From contig CAAHDV010000101.1 of NCBI GenBank assembly GCA_900770535.1, positions 1 through 12,649 of the forward strand: a stretch of DNA of 12,649 bases. Direction: 5' to 3'. Under the pieces are notes generated by a model. That model had not been told where the DNA came from. It ran no database searches and worked only from the letters and a program-made list of their open reading frames with translations. Numbering within the stretch: the first letter of the stretch is position 1; each line of letters starts with the position of its first letter. Source of the stretch: Lachnospiraceae bacterium (lineage in GTDB: Bacteria > Bacillota > Clostridia > Lachnospirales > Lachnospiraceae). Below are positions 6,260 through 12,649 of this stretch, piece after piece. A program made the position numbers and the translations under genes.

Positions 6260-7693
6260 ATGGCAAAGGATAAGAAAATGGTAGAAGCCATCACATCCAT
6301 GGACGAGGATTTCGCCCAGTGGTATACGGATGTGGTAAAAAAAGCAGAGCTGTGTGACTACGCGAGCGTAAAGGGCTGCATGGTCATCAAACCGGCTGGT
6401 TACGCAATCTGGGAGAACATTCAGCATGAACTGGACCGCCGCTTCAAAGAGACCGGCGTACAGAATGTATACATGCCGATCTTCATTCCGGAGAGTCTGC
6501 TGGAGAAAGAGAAAGATCACGTAGAAGGTTTTGCGCCGGAGGTTGCATGGGTAACCCACGGTGGTCTGGAGCCGCTGCAGGAGCGCCTGTGCGTACGTCC
6601 GACTTCTGAGACTCTGTTCTGTGACTTCTATGCAAAGGATATTCACTCTTACCGTGATCTGCCGAAGGTATATAACCAGTGGTGTTCCGTAGTAAGATGG
6701 GAGAAGACCACCCGTCCGTTCCTGCGTTCCAGAGAGTTCTTATGGCAGGAGGGACACACCGCTCACGCAACCGCAGAGGAGGCTGAGGCAAGAACCATCC
6801 AGATGCTGAATCTGTACGCAGATTTCTGTGAGCAGGTTCTGGCTATTCCGGTGATCCGCGGCCAGAAGACCGATAAAGAGAAATTTGCAGGTGCAGAGGC
6901 TACCTACACCATCGAGTCCCTGATGCACGACGGAAAAGCCCTGCAGTCCGGTACCAGCCATAACTTCGGTGACGGATTCGCAAAGGCATTCGGCATTCAG
7001 TACGCAGCAAAAGACAACACCCTGCAGTATGTGCACCAGACTTCCTGGGGCATGACTACCCGTATGATCGGCGCTATCATCATGGTACACGGTGACAACA
7101 ACGGCCTGGTACTGCCGCCGAGAATTGCTCCGACTCAGGTTGTGATCGTTCCGATCCAGCAGCAGAAGGAGGGCGTTCTGGACAAAGCATTTGAATTAAG
7201 AGATGTTCTTTCCAACTTCAGGGTAAAGGTAGACGATTCCGACAAGAGCCCGGGCTGGAAGTTCAGTGAGTCTGAGATGCGTGGAATTCCGGTACGTGTG
7301 GAGATCGGACCGAGAGATATCGAAAACAACGAGGCTGTTCTGGTTCGCCGTGATACCCACGAGAAGATCACGGTTTCCTTAGACGAGATTGAGGCAAAGG
7401 TAGGCGAGCTCTTAGACACCATCCAGAATGATATGCTGGAGCGCGCAAGAGCACACCGCGATTCCCACACCTACGTTGCAACCACTTACGATGAGTTTGT
7501 AAAGACCATCAATGAGAAACCTGGTTTTGTAAAAGCTATGTGGTGCGGCGATCAGGCCTGCGAGGACAAGATCAAAGAAGACACCGCTGCAACCTCCCGC
7601 TGCATGCCGTTCGCACAGGAGCACCTGTCTGACAAGTGCGTATGCTGTGGAAAACCGGCTAAGAAGATGGTTTACTGGGGCAGAGCATACTAA
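6260..7693 (+). CDS. proS: Prolyl-tRNA synthetase, archaeal/eukaryote-type (type 3)
   Basis: This 477-residue class II synthetase charges tRNA-Pro with proline in the cytosol. It is the short form without the bacterial editing insertion. The class II core shows motif 2 around [12 protein letters not shown] and [20 protein letters not shown], the proline-pocket region [21 protein letters not shown], and motif 3 around [20 protein letters not shown]. An anticodon-binding domain starts near residue 285 ([10 protein letters not shown]). The C-terminal domain has the expected zinc-site cysteines (C429, C434, C460, C462/C463) and the characteristic C-terminal tyrosine in YWGRAY. The start is set by AAAGGAG about 8 bases upstream. 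It is a single-gene unit: T-box leader in front, strong terminator behind. No anomaly is visible. Confidence 0.97.
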   Translation: MAKDKKMVEAITSMDEDFAQWYTDVVKKAELCDYASVKGCMVIKPAGYAIWENIQHELDRRFKETGVQNVYMPIFIPESLLEKEKDHVEGFAPEVAWVTHGGLEPLQERLCVRPTSETLFCDFYAKDIHSYRDLPKVYNQWCSVVRWEKTTRPFLRSREFLWQEGHTAHATAEEAEARTIQMLNLYADFCEQVLAIPVIRGQKTDKEKFAGAEATYTIESLMHDGKALQSGTSHNFGDGFAKAFGIQYAAKDNTLQYVHQTSWGMTTRMIGAIIMVHGDNNGLVLPPRIAPTQVVIVPIQQQKEGVLDKAFELRDVLSNFRVKVDDSDKSPGWKFSESEMRGIPVRVEIGPRDIENNEAVLVRRDTHEKITVSLDEIEAKVGELLDTIQNDMLERARAHRDSHTYVATTYDEFVKTINEKPGFVKAMWCGDQACEDKIKEDTAATSRCMPFAQEHLSDKCVCCGKPAKKMVYWGRAY

Positions 7694-7712
7694 AAACTTG
7701 ATATTGCAATAG

Positions 7713-7763
7713 AAAAATGGTTCTGGAAGACGCCGGATGTGGTGGTTTTCCAGAACCATTTTT
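7713..7763 (+). terminator. Intrinsic terminator of proS
   Basis: AAAAATGGTTCTGGAA (7713-7728) and TTCCAGAACCATTTTT (7748-7763) form a perfect 16-bp stem with a 19-base loop. The last T residues of the 3' arm serve as the U-tract. The symmetric A/T ends allow function in both directions, so it may also stop minus-strand transcripts from the LysR gene. Confidence 0.92.
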
Positions 7764-7767
7764 GTTG

Positions 7768-7916
7768 AAATATTTGTAACTGTTCAGTAGGTCTGCGCAT
7801 TCACTGCGCTGACCGTATGAAAACATGGGATTGCAGGCAAAAATCCCATTGCCGAAGGCAATTTTCAATGGATTTTTGCCCGTAACTGTGAGGGTACTGA
7901 ACAGTTACAAATATTT
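7768..7916. repeat. Composite inverted-repeat element with nested hairpins (copy 1)
   Basis: The two ends, 7768-7789 and 7895-7916, are perfect 22-base inverted repeats containing TATTTGTAACTGTTCAGTA. Between them lie two further hairpins. The first is GGTC-T-GCGC/GCGC-T-GACC at 7790-7814, with a 7-base loop. The second is at 7836-7880, with 15-16 bp arms (GGCAAAAATCCCATTG and CAATGGATTTTTGCC, one bulge) and an inner TTGCC/GGCAA. A third GTAACTGT at 7882-7889 can pair with ACAGTTAC at 7901-7908. The whole folds like a cloverleaf and has no coding potential. It sits between the proS terminator and the LysR stop codon. The final 32 bases recur at 10063-10094. It looks like a small dispersed non-autonomous repeat. 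Confidence 0.8.
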
Positions 7917-7918
7917 TA

Positions 7919-8866
7919 TTATGTCCAGAATTCACGGACCAGTTCGATGAAGTATTTTGCTGCTTCACTTAAGTATCCGTTCTTGCGGTAGTTGGCCACA
8001 ATATCCCAGGACGGATGGGAAGCAAACGCGAAACAGCTGATCCCTTCTGGCAGTCTGCGCACATAGTATTCTGGAACCACGCCGCAGCAGAGGTTTGCCT
8101 CAATCATGGATAATACCGTGTTGTTGCTGGCAGTTTCAAACAGCACGTTTGGGGTGAAGCCGGACTTGCGGAAAATCTCATCGGTGATGGCCCGGATCGT
8201 GGATTCCTTGTACATCAGGACAAACGGCTCGTACTGAAACAGGGCCAGGTTGGCAATGGGATATGGCACGGCTGGCTGCTGATTGGTGGCGTGATGTGGA
8301 CCTGGTGCAACTGTTTGTGCGGCCGTCAGCTGTTCCACAGCCGGATGAATGCTGGGCACCAGGAGAAAAATCTCTTCCTCACCAAGCTTTATGTACTCAC
8401 TGTCGGTTCTCTGGCGTTCGGAAAGTGTCTGAAAACCAATATCCAGATTACCCTGGGATATCATCTGCTGCTGGCGGTGTACGCTCAGTTCATGGGGCTC
8501 CACGACAACATTCGGGTAGGACTGGTGAAAGGCCGGGTAGACATGGGTAAACATTTCACTGCCGCGCCCAGGCGTAAAGCCGATGGAGAGGCGGCCTTTT
8601 TTTGCATCGGTCATGTCGTTGATCAGATTGTAGGTACGTTGCTTGATCCGCAGGATCTCCCTTGCGTTGTCTAAATAGACCTGACCAATTTCGGTGGGGC
8701 GCATATCTACCTTGCTGCGGTGGAAGAGTGGCGCACCCAGCTCCTTTTCCAGCCGCAAAAGCTGCTGGTTTAAGGCAGACTGGGTCACGAACAGCTTCTC
8801 CGCCGCGCGGGTAATGCTGTGCTCATCATCAATTTTTACGATGTATTCAATTTGTTTTAAATCCAT
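7919..8866 (-). CDS. LysR-family transcriptional regulator
   Basis: This 315-residue cytosolic regulator has an N-terminal winged helix-turn-helix (SITRAAEKLFVTQSALNQQLLRLEKELG, about residues 17-44, then PLFHR). A linker helix and a periplasmic-binding-like effector domain follow from about residue 92 (LSIGFTPGRGSEMFTHVYPAF). The effector is unknown. Residues 181-203 are an Ala/Pro/His/Gln-rich stretch inserted between VPSIHPAVEQL and the next strand ALFQYEPFVLMYK; most family members lack this. The start is fixed by GGAGG 7 bases before the ATG. The stop codon lies 2 bases from the composite repeat. The gene is 51 bases downstream of the CmpB-like gene on the same strand and may be cotranscribed with it. 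The short gap leaves little room for its own promoter. Confidence 0.93.
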   Translation of the reverse strand: MDLKQIEYIVKIDDEHSITRAAEKLFVTQSALNQQLLRLEKELGAPLFHRSKVDMRPTEIGQVYLDNAREILRIKQRTYNLINDMTDAKKGRLSIGFTPGRGSEMFTHVYPAFHQSYPNVVVEPHELSVHRQQQMISQGNLDIGFQTLSERQRTDSEYIKLGEEEIFLLVPSIHPAVEQLTAAQTVAPGPHHATNQQPAVPYPIANLALFQYEPFVLMYKESTIRAITDEIFRKSGFTPNVLFETASNNTVLSMIEANLCCGVVPEYYVRRLPEGISCFAFASHPSWDIVANYRKNGYLSEAAKYFIELVREFWT

Positions 8867-8917
8867 AAAAATGCCTCCGATATGACATGCAGGCCGGGCA
8901 GCCGGTACCTTGTCCTG

Positions 8918-10030
8918 TTACGCATGCTTCTGTTTCTCCCATTCATTGTAAAGCTCTTTCCAGGCATCGGCAAAGCGTCTGGACACTGCGGTTGGGTTGC
9001 GGCGCAGGATGGATGGGCGGATCGCGGTTTTTTTGCTGTTTAAGAGACGGGTAGTTTCGTTCATCTTTGCGTTCAGTGTGCTGATGCGTGCAGCCAGGGC
9101 AGCTTTGTGTGCAGCGGCAGTTTCGGCCAGTTCCTCCCTGCGTGCAGCCACAGTTTCTCTGTGGGCTTCCACAGCCTCGACCAGTTCCTCCTTCCGTGCC
9201 TCAATTGCTTCTTTGTGAATCTCAGCCGCAGTAGCCAGCATTTCCCTGTGAGCCGCAGCGGTTTCCGCGAGACGATCCTTTTGAATCGCAGCCGTCTCGG
9301 CCAGTTTTTCTTTTCCGGCGGCAACGGCATCTTCCAGTGCTTCTTTGCGGGCAGCCACCATTTCTTTGTGTGCTTCGACACTCTCAGCCACGGTTTCACG
9401 CAGCTCTGCCTTAGCGATTTCAATATTCTGCGCGGTCTCAGCTTTTAAGAGTGCAAGCTGCACCTGCATATCTTCCAGCTCGGCCCGCAGTTTTGCAACA
9501 TTCTCCAGGGCCTTGGCCAGGTTGAGCGCTTCCTTCGTGGACTGGATGGTATCCATGACAAAGCATCCGCTGATTACGCCCAGCAGGCACCATTCCAGTG
9601 CCGGCGGCAGGTTCAGCACAAAACGTTCGATGGGTTTGTGGATGACTTCCGTCATAAAGATGGTTAAAAATCCCCAGGCAATGGAGGAGGTCAGGCAGAT
9701 GTAACCGTGGAGGTTAAACCTCTGATCGCTGTAATCCCAGTAGCGGACCTTGAACAGCCGTTCCATCACGTAGCCGGTCACATATTCCAGCAGGGTGGCA
9801 GCCACCACGCCGGAGCAGTAAACGAGAAACAGATTGTTTTTGACTGGCAGGGATACCCACAGCATCATGACTGCGCCGGTGCCATAAAGGGGCAGCATGG
9901 GGAGCCGCAGAAAACCACGGTTGACAAAATGGTGCTGTTTTAAGGAAACATAGGTGGATTCAAAGATCCAGCCGCAGAAACAGTAAATATAGAAGAAAGT
10001 AAGCCAGTGATACCAGGCGTAAGTGTACAT
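8918..10030 (-). CDS. CmpB-type putative ABC-transporter membrane protein with long coiled coil
   Basis: The N-terminal ~165 of 370 residues match the putative ABC transporter type IV (CmpB) membrane domain. Family hallmarks are CGWIFESTYVSL, FVNRGFLRLPMLPLYGTGA, LEYVTGYVMERLF, RYWDYSDQRFNLHGYICL and SIAWG, with about five hydrophobic spans. From about residue 165 to 325 there is a long Ala/Glu/Lys/Arg-rich coiled coil. Residues 233-312 are built of 11-residue units such as AETAAIQKDRL, AETAAAHREML and AETAAAHKAAL, broken by 7-residue units such as EARKEEL and AARREEL. The tail is basic. I chose the ATG at 10030 because AGAGGA lies 8 bases upstream; a TTG two codons earlier is too close to it. 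Function is unknown. It is probably a membrane-anchored structural or scaffold protein; transport is not established for this family. Confidence 0.85.
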   Translation of the reverse strand: MYTYAWYHWLTFFYIYCFCGWIFESTYVSLKQHHFVNRGFLRLPMLPLYGTGAVMMLWVSLPVKNNLFLVYCSGVVAATLLEYVTGYVMERLFKVRYWDYSDQRFNLHGYICLTSSIAWGFLTIFMTEVIHKPIERFVLNLPPALEWCLLGVISGCFVMDTIQSTKEALNLAKALENVAKLRAELEDMQVQLALLKAETAQNIEIAKAELRETVAESVEAHKEMVAARKEALEDAVAAGKEKLAETAAIQKDRLAETAAAHREMLATAAEIHKEAIEARKEELVEAVEAHRETVAARREELAETAAAHKAALAARISTLNAKMNETTRLLNSKKTAIRPSILRRNPTAVSRRFADAWKELYNEWEKQKHA

Positions 10031-10062
10031 GATCAAAGTCCTCTTGCTGTATTCAATAATTT

Positions 10063-10094
10063 CCCGTAACTGTGAAGGTACTGAACAGTTACAA
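10063..10094. repeat. Partial copy of the intergenic repeat (copy 2)
   Basis: These 32 bases differ at one position from 7879-7910 of the composite element, in the same orientation. The unit is a hairpin by itself: GTAACTGT (10066-10073) and ACAGTTAC (10085-10092) around GAAGGTACTGA. It lies between the predicted promoter and the start codon of the CmpB-like gene, so it would be transcribed as part of that 5' leader. Confidence 0.8.
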
Positions 10095-10102
10095 TTTTCC
10101 TC

Positions 10103-10131
10103 AGTTTAGCATATCCGAAAAAAACCTTCAA
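10103..10131 (-). promoter_or_regulatory. Promoter of the CmpB-like gene
   Basis: On the minus strand TTGAAG (10131-10126) and TAAACT (10108-10103) are 17 bases apart. A TGC precedes the -10 box and gives an extended -10. Transcription should start near 10096, just before the repeat hairpin. The -35 overlaps the palindrome TTCAATACACATTGAA (10127-10142), a possible operator. Confidence 0.6.
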
Positions 10132-10166
10132 TACACATTGAATGCCTTTTGTTCACAAAGAAAACA

Positions 10167-10196
10167 TGGACAAATGATATTTGCCTGTGCTACAAT
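10167..10196 (+). promoter_or_regulatory. Promoter of thrC with overlapping inverted repeat
   Basis: TGGACA (10167-10172) and TACAAT (10191-10196) are 18 bases apart, with TGC in front of the -10 box (extended -10). GCTACAAT at 10189-10196 is an exact inverted repeat of ATTGTAGC at 10220-10227, so a regulator could bind across the start point near 10203. Confidence 0.65.
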
Positions 10197-10271
10197 CAAC
10201 AAAAATGTAGTTACACAAAATTGTAGCTGTATAAAACGTATTCACTGAAAAGGGAGAAAGGAAAGAGAGCT

Positions 10272-11759
10272 ATGAACTTAACATATCAGAGCACAAGAGG
10301 CGGCGAGAGCGGACTGACTGCATCTCAGGCTATTTTAAAAGGACTGGCTGACGACGGCGGCCTGTTCATGCCGACTTCAATCCCGAAGCTGGATGTAACG
10401 ATGGAAGAGCTGGCAGGCATGACCTACCAGGAAACGGCTTACCGCGTTATGAAGCAGTTCTTAACAGACTTCACCGAGGAGGAGCTGCGCTACTGCATCG
10501 ACCACGCTTACGACAGCAAGTTTGACACCGAGGAGATTGCTCCGCTTGTCAAGGCAGACGGCGCTTATTATCTGGAGCTGTTCCACGGAAGCACCATTGC
10601 CTTCAAAGACATGGCGCTGTCCATTCTTCCGTACCTGATGACCACATCCGCAAAGAAGAATCATGTGGAGAATGAAATCGTCATCCTGACTGCAACCTCC
10701 GGAGATACCGGAAAGGCCGCTATGGCTGGTTTTGCGGATGTACCGGGGACCCGTATCATCGTGTTCTATCCGAAGGGCGGCGTCAGCAAGGTTCAGGAGC
10801 TGCAGATGGTAACCCAGAAGGGCGCAAACACTGCGGTTGTTTCCATTCACGGCAACTTTGACGATGCCCAGACCGGCGTAAAGAAAATCTTCGGTGACAA
10901 AGAGTTTGCTGCAAAACTGGCTGCAAAGGGCTTCCAGCTCTCTTCCGCAAACTCCATCAACATCGGCCGTCTGGTTCCGCAGGTGGTTTACTATGTTTAC
11001 GCTTACGCAAAGCTGGTTCAGAATGGCGAGGTCCAGAACGGCGATCTCATCAACGTGACGGTTCCGACCGGAAACTTCGGAAACATTCTGGCTGCCTACC
11101 TGGCAAAACAGATGGGCGTGCCGATCAAGACCCTCATCTGCGCATCCAACAACAATAAGGTCCTGTATGACTTTTTCAAGACCGGCACCTACGACCGCAA
11201 GAGAGAGTTTATCCTGACCAATTCTCCGTCCATGGATATCCTTATCTCCAGCAACTTAGAGCGCCTGATTTATTTAAGCACCGGATGTGACGCGGAAGCA
11301 AATAAAAAGCTCATGGAAGATTTAAGCACCAAGGGCGCATACACCGTTACCGACTCCATGAAAGCCTTCATGAAGGATTTTGTGGGCGGTTACGCAACCG
11401 AGGCTGAGAATGCTGCCGGCATTAAACATCTGGCAGATGAGACTGGATACATCATTGATACGCATACTGGCGTAGCTTCCTGCGTATATAAAAAGTATGT
11501 GGCAGAGACCGGAGACAAGACACCGACCGTCATTGCGTCCACCGCAAGCCCGTACAAGTTCTCCCACAGCGTTATGGCAGCTGTAACCGGCAAAGAGGCA
11601 GAGACCGATGAATTCGCTTCCATCGACGCCCTGTGCAAGGCATCCGGCGTAGCCATCCCGCGCGCAGTCGAGGAGATCCGCAATGCTGAGATCCGTCACA
11701 CCAGAGAGTGCGACGCAGCCGACATGGAGAAGAACGTGGCAGAAATCCTGGGCCTGTAA
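10272..11759 (+). CDS. thrC: Threonine synthase
   Basis: This 495-residue PLP enzyme converts O-phospho-L-homoserine to L-threonine, the last step of threonine synthesis in the cytosol. The N-terminal threonine-synthase domain starts YQSTRGGESGLTASQAILKGLADDGGLF. The PLP Schiff-base lysine is K112 in STIAFKDMALS. The substrate and cofactor loops are TATSGDTGKAAM (140-151) and PTGNFGN (265-271). SANSINIGRLVPQ (225-237) is also characteristic. The length is normal for the long, clostridial/proteobacterial-type enzyme and every key motif is intact. A purine-rich stretch (AAAGGAAAGAGAG) precedes the ATG. It has its own promoter, and no other threonine pathway gene is next to it. No strong terminator follows. 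The transcript may read into the aldolase gene. Confidence 0.97.
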   Translation: MNLTYQSTRGGESGLTASQAILKGLADDGGLFMPTSIPKLDVTMEELAGMTYQETAYRVMKQFLTDFTEEELRYCIDHAYDSKFDTEEIAPLVKADGAYYLELFHGSTIAFKDMALSILPYLMTTSAKKNHVENEIVILTATSGDTGKAAMAGFADVPGTRIIVFYPKGGVSKVQELQMVTQKGANTAVVSIHGNFDDAQTGVKKIFGDKEFAAKLAAKGFQLSSANSINIGRLVPQVVYYVYAYAKLVQNGEVQNGDLINVTVPTGNFGNILAAYLAKQMGVPIKTLICASNNNKVLYDFFKTGTYDRKREFILTNSPSMDILISSNLERLIYLSTGCDAEANKKLMEDLSTKGAYTVTDSMKAFMKDFVGGYATEAENAAGIKHLADETGYIIDTHTGVASCVYKKYVAETGDKTPTVIASTASPYKFSHSVMAAVTGKEAETDEFASIDALCKASGVAIPRAVEEIRNAEIRHTRECDAADMEKNVAEILGL

Positions 11760-11808
11760 GGATTGTCAGAATTGTAGAAACAACTGACGCCGGAATTTTG
11801 TTATCCGC

Positions 11809-11837
11809 TTCACAAAAAACTGTTTTTGTAATATAAT
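11809..11837 (+). promoter_or_regulatory. Promoter of the aldolase gene
   Basis: TTCACA (11809-11814) and a perfect TATAAT (11832-11837) are separated by 17 bases. The start point should be near 11844, giving a 70-base leader. A low-GC hairpin, ACAAAAA/TTTTTGT, occupies the spacer. It could double as a weak thrC terminator. Confidence 0.8.
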
Positions 11838-11851
11838 AAAGACAGTTGTAA

Positions 11852-11885
11852 CCCCGCAGCCTGTATTTGGGACAGGCCGTAGGGC
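11852..11885 (+). promoter_or_regulatory. Hairpin in the aldolase leader
   Basis: GCCTGT (11859-11864) pairs with ACAGGC (11872-11877) around a 7-base loop. Outside it, CCC (11853-11855) can pair with GGG (11882-11884). It lies in the 5' leader about 25 bases before the start codon and may stabilise the abundant glycolytic mRNA. No known riboswitch class is recognised. Confidence 0.45.
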
Positions 11886-11913
11886 AAACTATAGAAAAAC
11901 GGAGGTTTTGAAC

Positions 11914-12649
11914 ATGTTAGTATCTGCAACAGAAATGCTGAAAAAGGCAGTAGAAGGACACTATGCAGTAGGTCAGTTCAACATCAACAACCTGGAGTGG
12001 ACCAAGGCCATCCTGGCAACCGCACAGGAGTTAAATTCCCCGGTTATCCTGGGCGTATCTGAGGGCGCAGGCAAGTATATGACCGGATTTAAGACCGTTT
12101 CCGCTATGGTAAAAGCCATGATCGAGGAAATGAACATTACCGTTCCGGTAGCACTGCACTTAGACCACGGCACCTATGACGGCTGCTATAAGTGCATTAA
12201 GGCAGGTTTCTCATCCATCATGTTCGATGGTTCTCACTATGCCATCGAGGAGAACATAGAGAAAACCAAAGAGTTAGTAAAGGTTGCTCACGCTATGGGC
12301 CTTTCCATCGAGGCTGAGGTTGGTTCCATCGGCGGTGAGGAAGATGGTGTCATCGGTATGGGCGAGTGCGCAGATCCGAACGAGTGCAAGATGATCGCAG
12401 ACCTGGGTGTAGATTTCCTGGCAGCAGGCATCGGCAATATCCACGGCAAATATCCGGCAAACTGGAAGGGCTTAAGCTTCGAGACTCTGGCAGCAGTCAA
12501 AGAAAAAGTAGGCGATCTGCCGTTAGTTCTTCACGGCGGTACCGGTATCCCGGCTGACATGATCAAGAAAGCCATTGACCTTGGCGTAGCAAAGATCAAC
12601 GTTAACACCGAGTGCCAGTTATCCTTCGCAGATGCTACCCGTAAGTACG
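11914..12649 (+). CDS. fba: Class II fructose-bisphosphate aldolase (3' end outside window)
   Basis: The first 245 codons of a zinc-dependent aldolase that cleaves fructose 1,6-bisphosphate to dihydroxyacetone phosphate and glyceraldehyde 3-phosphate in glycolysis. The family's usual length is about 285-310 residues, so only the last part is missing. It starts MLVSATEMLKKA, then GHYAVGQFNINNLEW. The catalytic aspartate and first zinc histidine are D84 and H85 in ALHLDHGTYDGC. Further motifs are IMFDGSHY, EAEVGSIGGEEDG, the second zinc histidine in AAGIGNIHGKYP, the third in LVLHGGTGIP, and the DHAP-binding region INVNTECQ. Tagatose-bisphosphate aldolases share these motifs, but the absence of sugar-catabolism neighbours favours glycolysis. 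GGAGG lies 8 bases before the ATG. Confidence 0.95.
   Translation, partial: MLVSATEMLKKAVEGHYAVGQFNINNLEWTKAILATAQELNSPVILGVSEGAGKYMTGFKTVSAMVKAMIEEMNITVPVALHLDHGTYDGCYKCIKAGFSSIMFDGSHYAIEENIEKTKELVKVAHAMGLSIEAEVGSIGGEEDGVIGMGECADPNECKMIADLGVDFLAAGIGNIHGKYPANWKGLSFETLAAVKEKVGDLPLVLHGGTGIPADMIKKAIDLGVAKINVNTECQLSFADATRKY

Noticed and set aside
7659..7868. 69-residue minus-strand ORF over the proS terminator and the composite repeat
   Set aside because: It is produced by reading the terminator and repeat hairpins; there is no ribosome binding site and no recognisable protein.
7768..7916. CRISPR array or IS element at the repeat
   Set aside because: No regularly spaced direct repeats with spacers, no transposase gene, and the structure is of inverted repeats.
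8263..8674. Plus-strand ORFs inside the LysR gene
   Set aside because: Shadow frames of a well-supported LysR gene, with no ribosome binding sites or family features.
9073..9423. Minus-strand ORF rich in Lys/Arg/Trp over the coiled-coil region
   Set aside because: Frame-shifted reading of the repeated Ala/Glu codons of the CmpB-like gene; the odd composition comes from the repeats.
10034..10036. TTG as start of the CmpB-like gene
   Set aside because: It lies only 3 bases after AGGA; the ATG two codons later has the proper 8-base spacing.
11815..11827. Strong intrinsic terminator for thrC at the ACAAAAA/TTTTTGT hairpin
   Set aside because: Only seven A-T-rich pairs, and it overlaps the aldolase promoter spacer; too weak to call as a terminator.

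Overview
The window reads as ordinary chromosome of an anaerobic Clostridia, most likely a Lachnospiraceae-type gut Firmicute. Supporting signs are the mid-range base composition, strong GGAGG-type ribosome binding sites, consensus sigma-A promoters, a proline T-box leader in front of an archaeal/eukaryote-type ProS, a cytidylate-kinase-like protein of the Gly-Ser-Leu-Gly-Arg type, a class II aldolase and a DMSO-reductase-type molybdoenzyme. I assign this from family recognition, not from a database search. There is no phage, CRISPR array, transposase gene, rRNA or tRNA.

Layout. (1) 1-1797, plus strand: the C-terminal part of a DmsA-like molybdopterin oxidoreductase, translationally coupled to an unrecognised 102-residue protein. 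(2) 1799-1885: a long hairpin between convergent transcription units. (3) 1891-5844, minus strand: a polar amino acid (probably acidic amino acid) ABC importer operon in the order ATPase, binding lipoprotein, permease, permease, then a cytidylate-kinase-like gene. A perfect consensus promoter drives it through a structured leader. (4) 5845-5945: a shared control region between divergent promoters. (5) 5946-7763, plus strand: promoter, T-box leader with a CCG specifier, proS and an intrinsic terminator. (6) 7768-7916: a composite inverted-repeat element with nested hairpins, whose tail recurs at 10063-10094. (7) 7919-10131, minus strand: a CmpB-like membrane protein with a long hendecad-rich coiled coil, followed by a LysR-type regulator. 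(8) 10167-11759, plus strand: thrC with its own promoter. (9) 11809-12649: promoter, structured leader and the first 245 codons of a class II fructose-bisphosphate aldolase.

Most genes are housekeeping or amino acid metabolism: uptake, prolyl-tRNA charging and threonine synthesis. They are not one pathway but sit in separately regulated units. The least explained parts are non-coding: the composite repeat family, the attenuator-like leader of the ABC operon, and the direct and inverted repeats between the two divergent promoters. I see no convincing multi-gene novel system. The most unusual proteins are the 102-residue partner of the molybdoenzyme, the kinase-like gene at the end of the transporter operon, and the CmpB-like coiled-coil protein.
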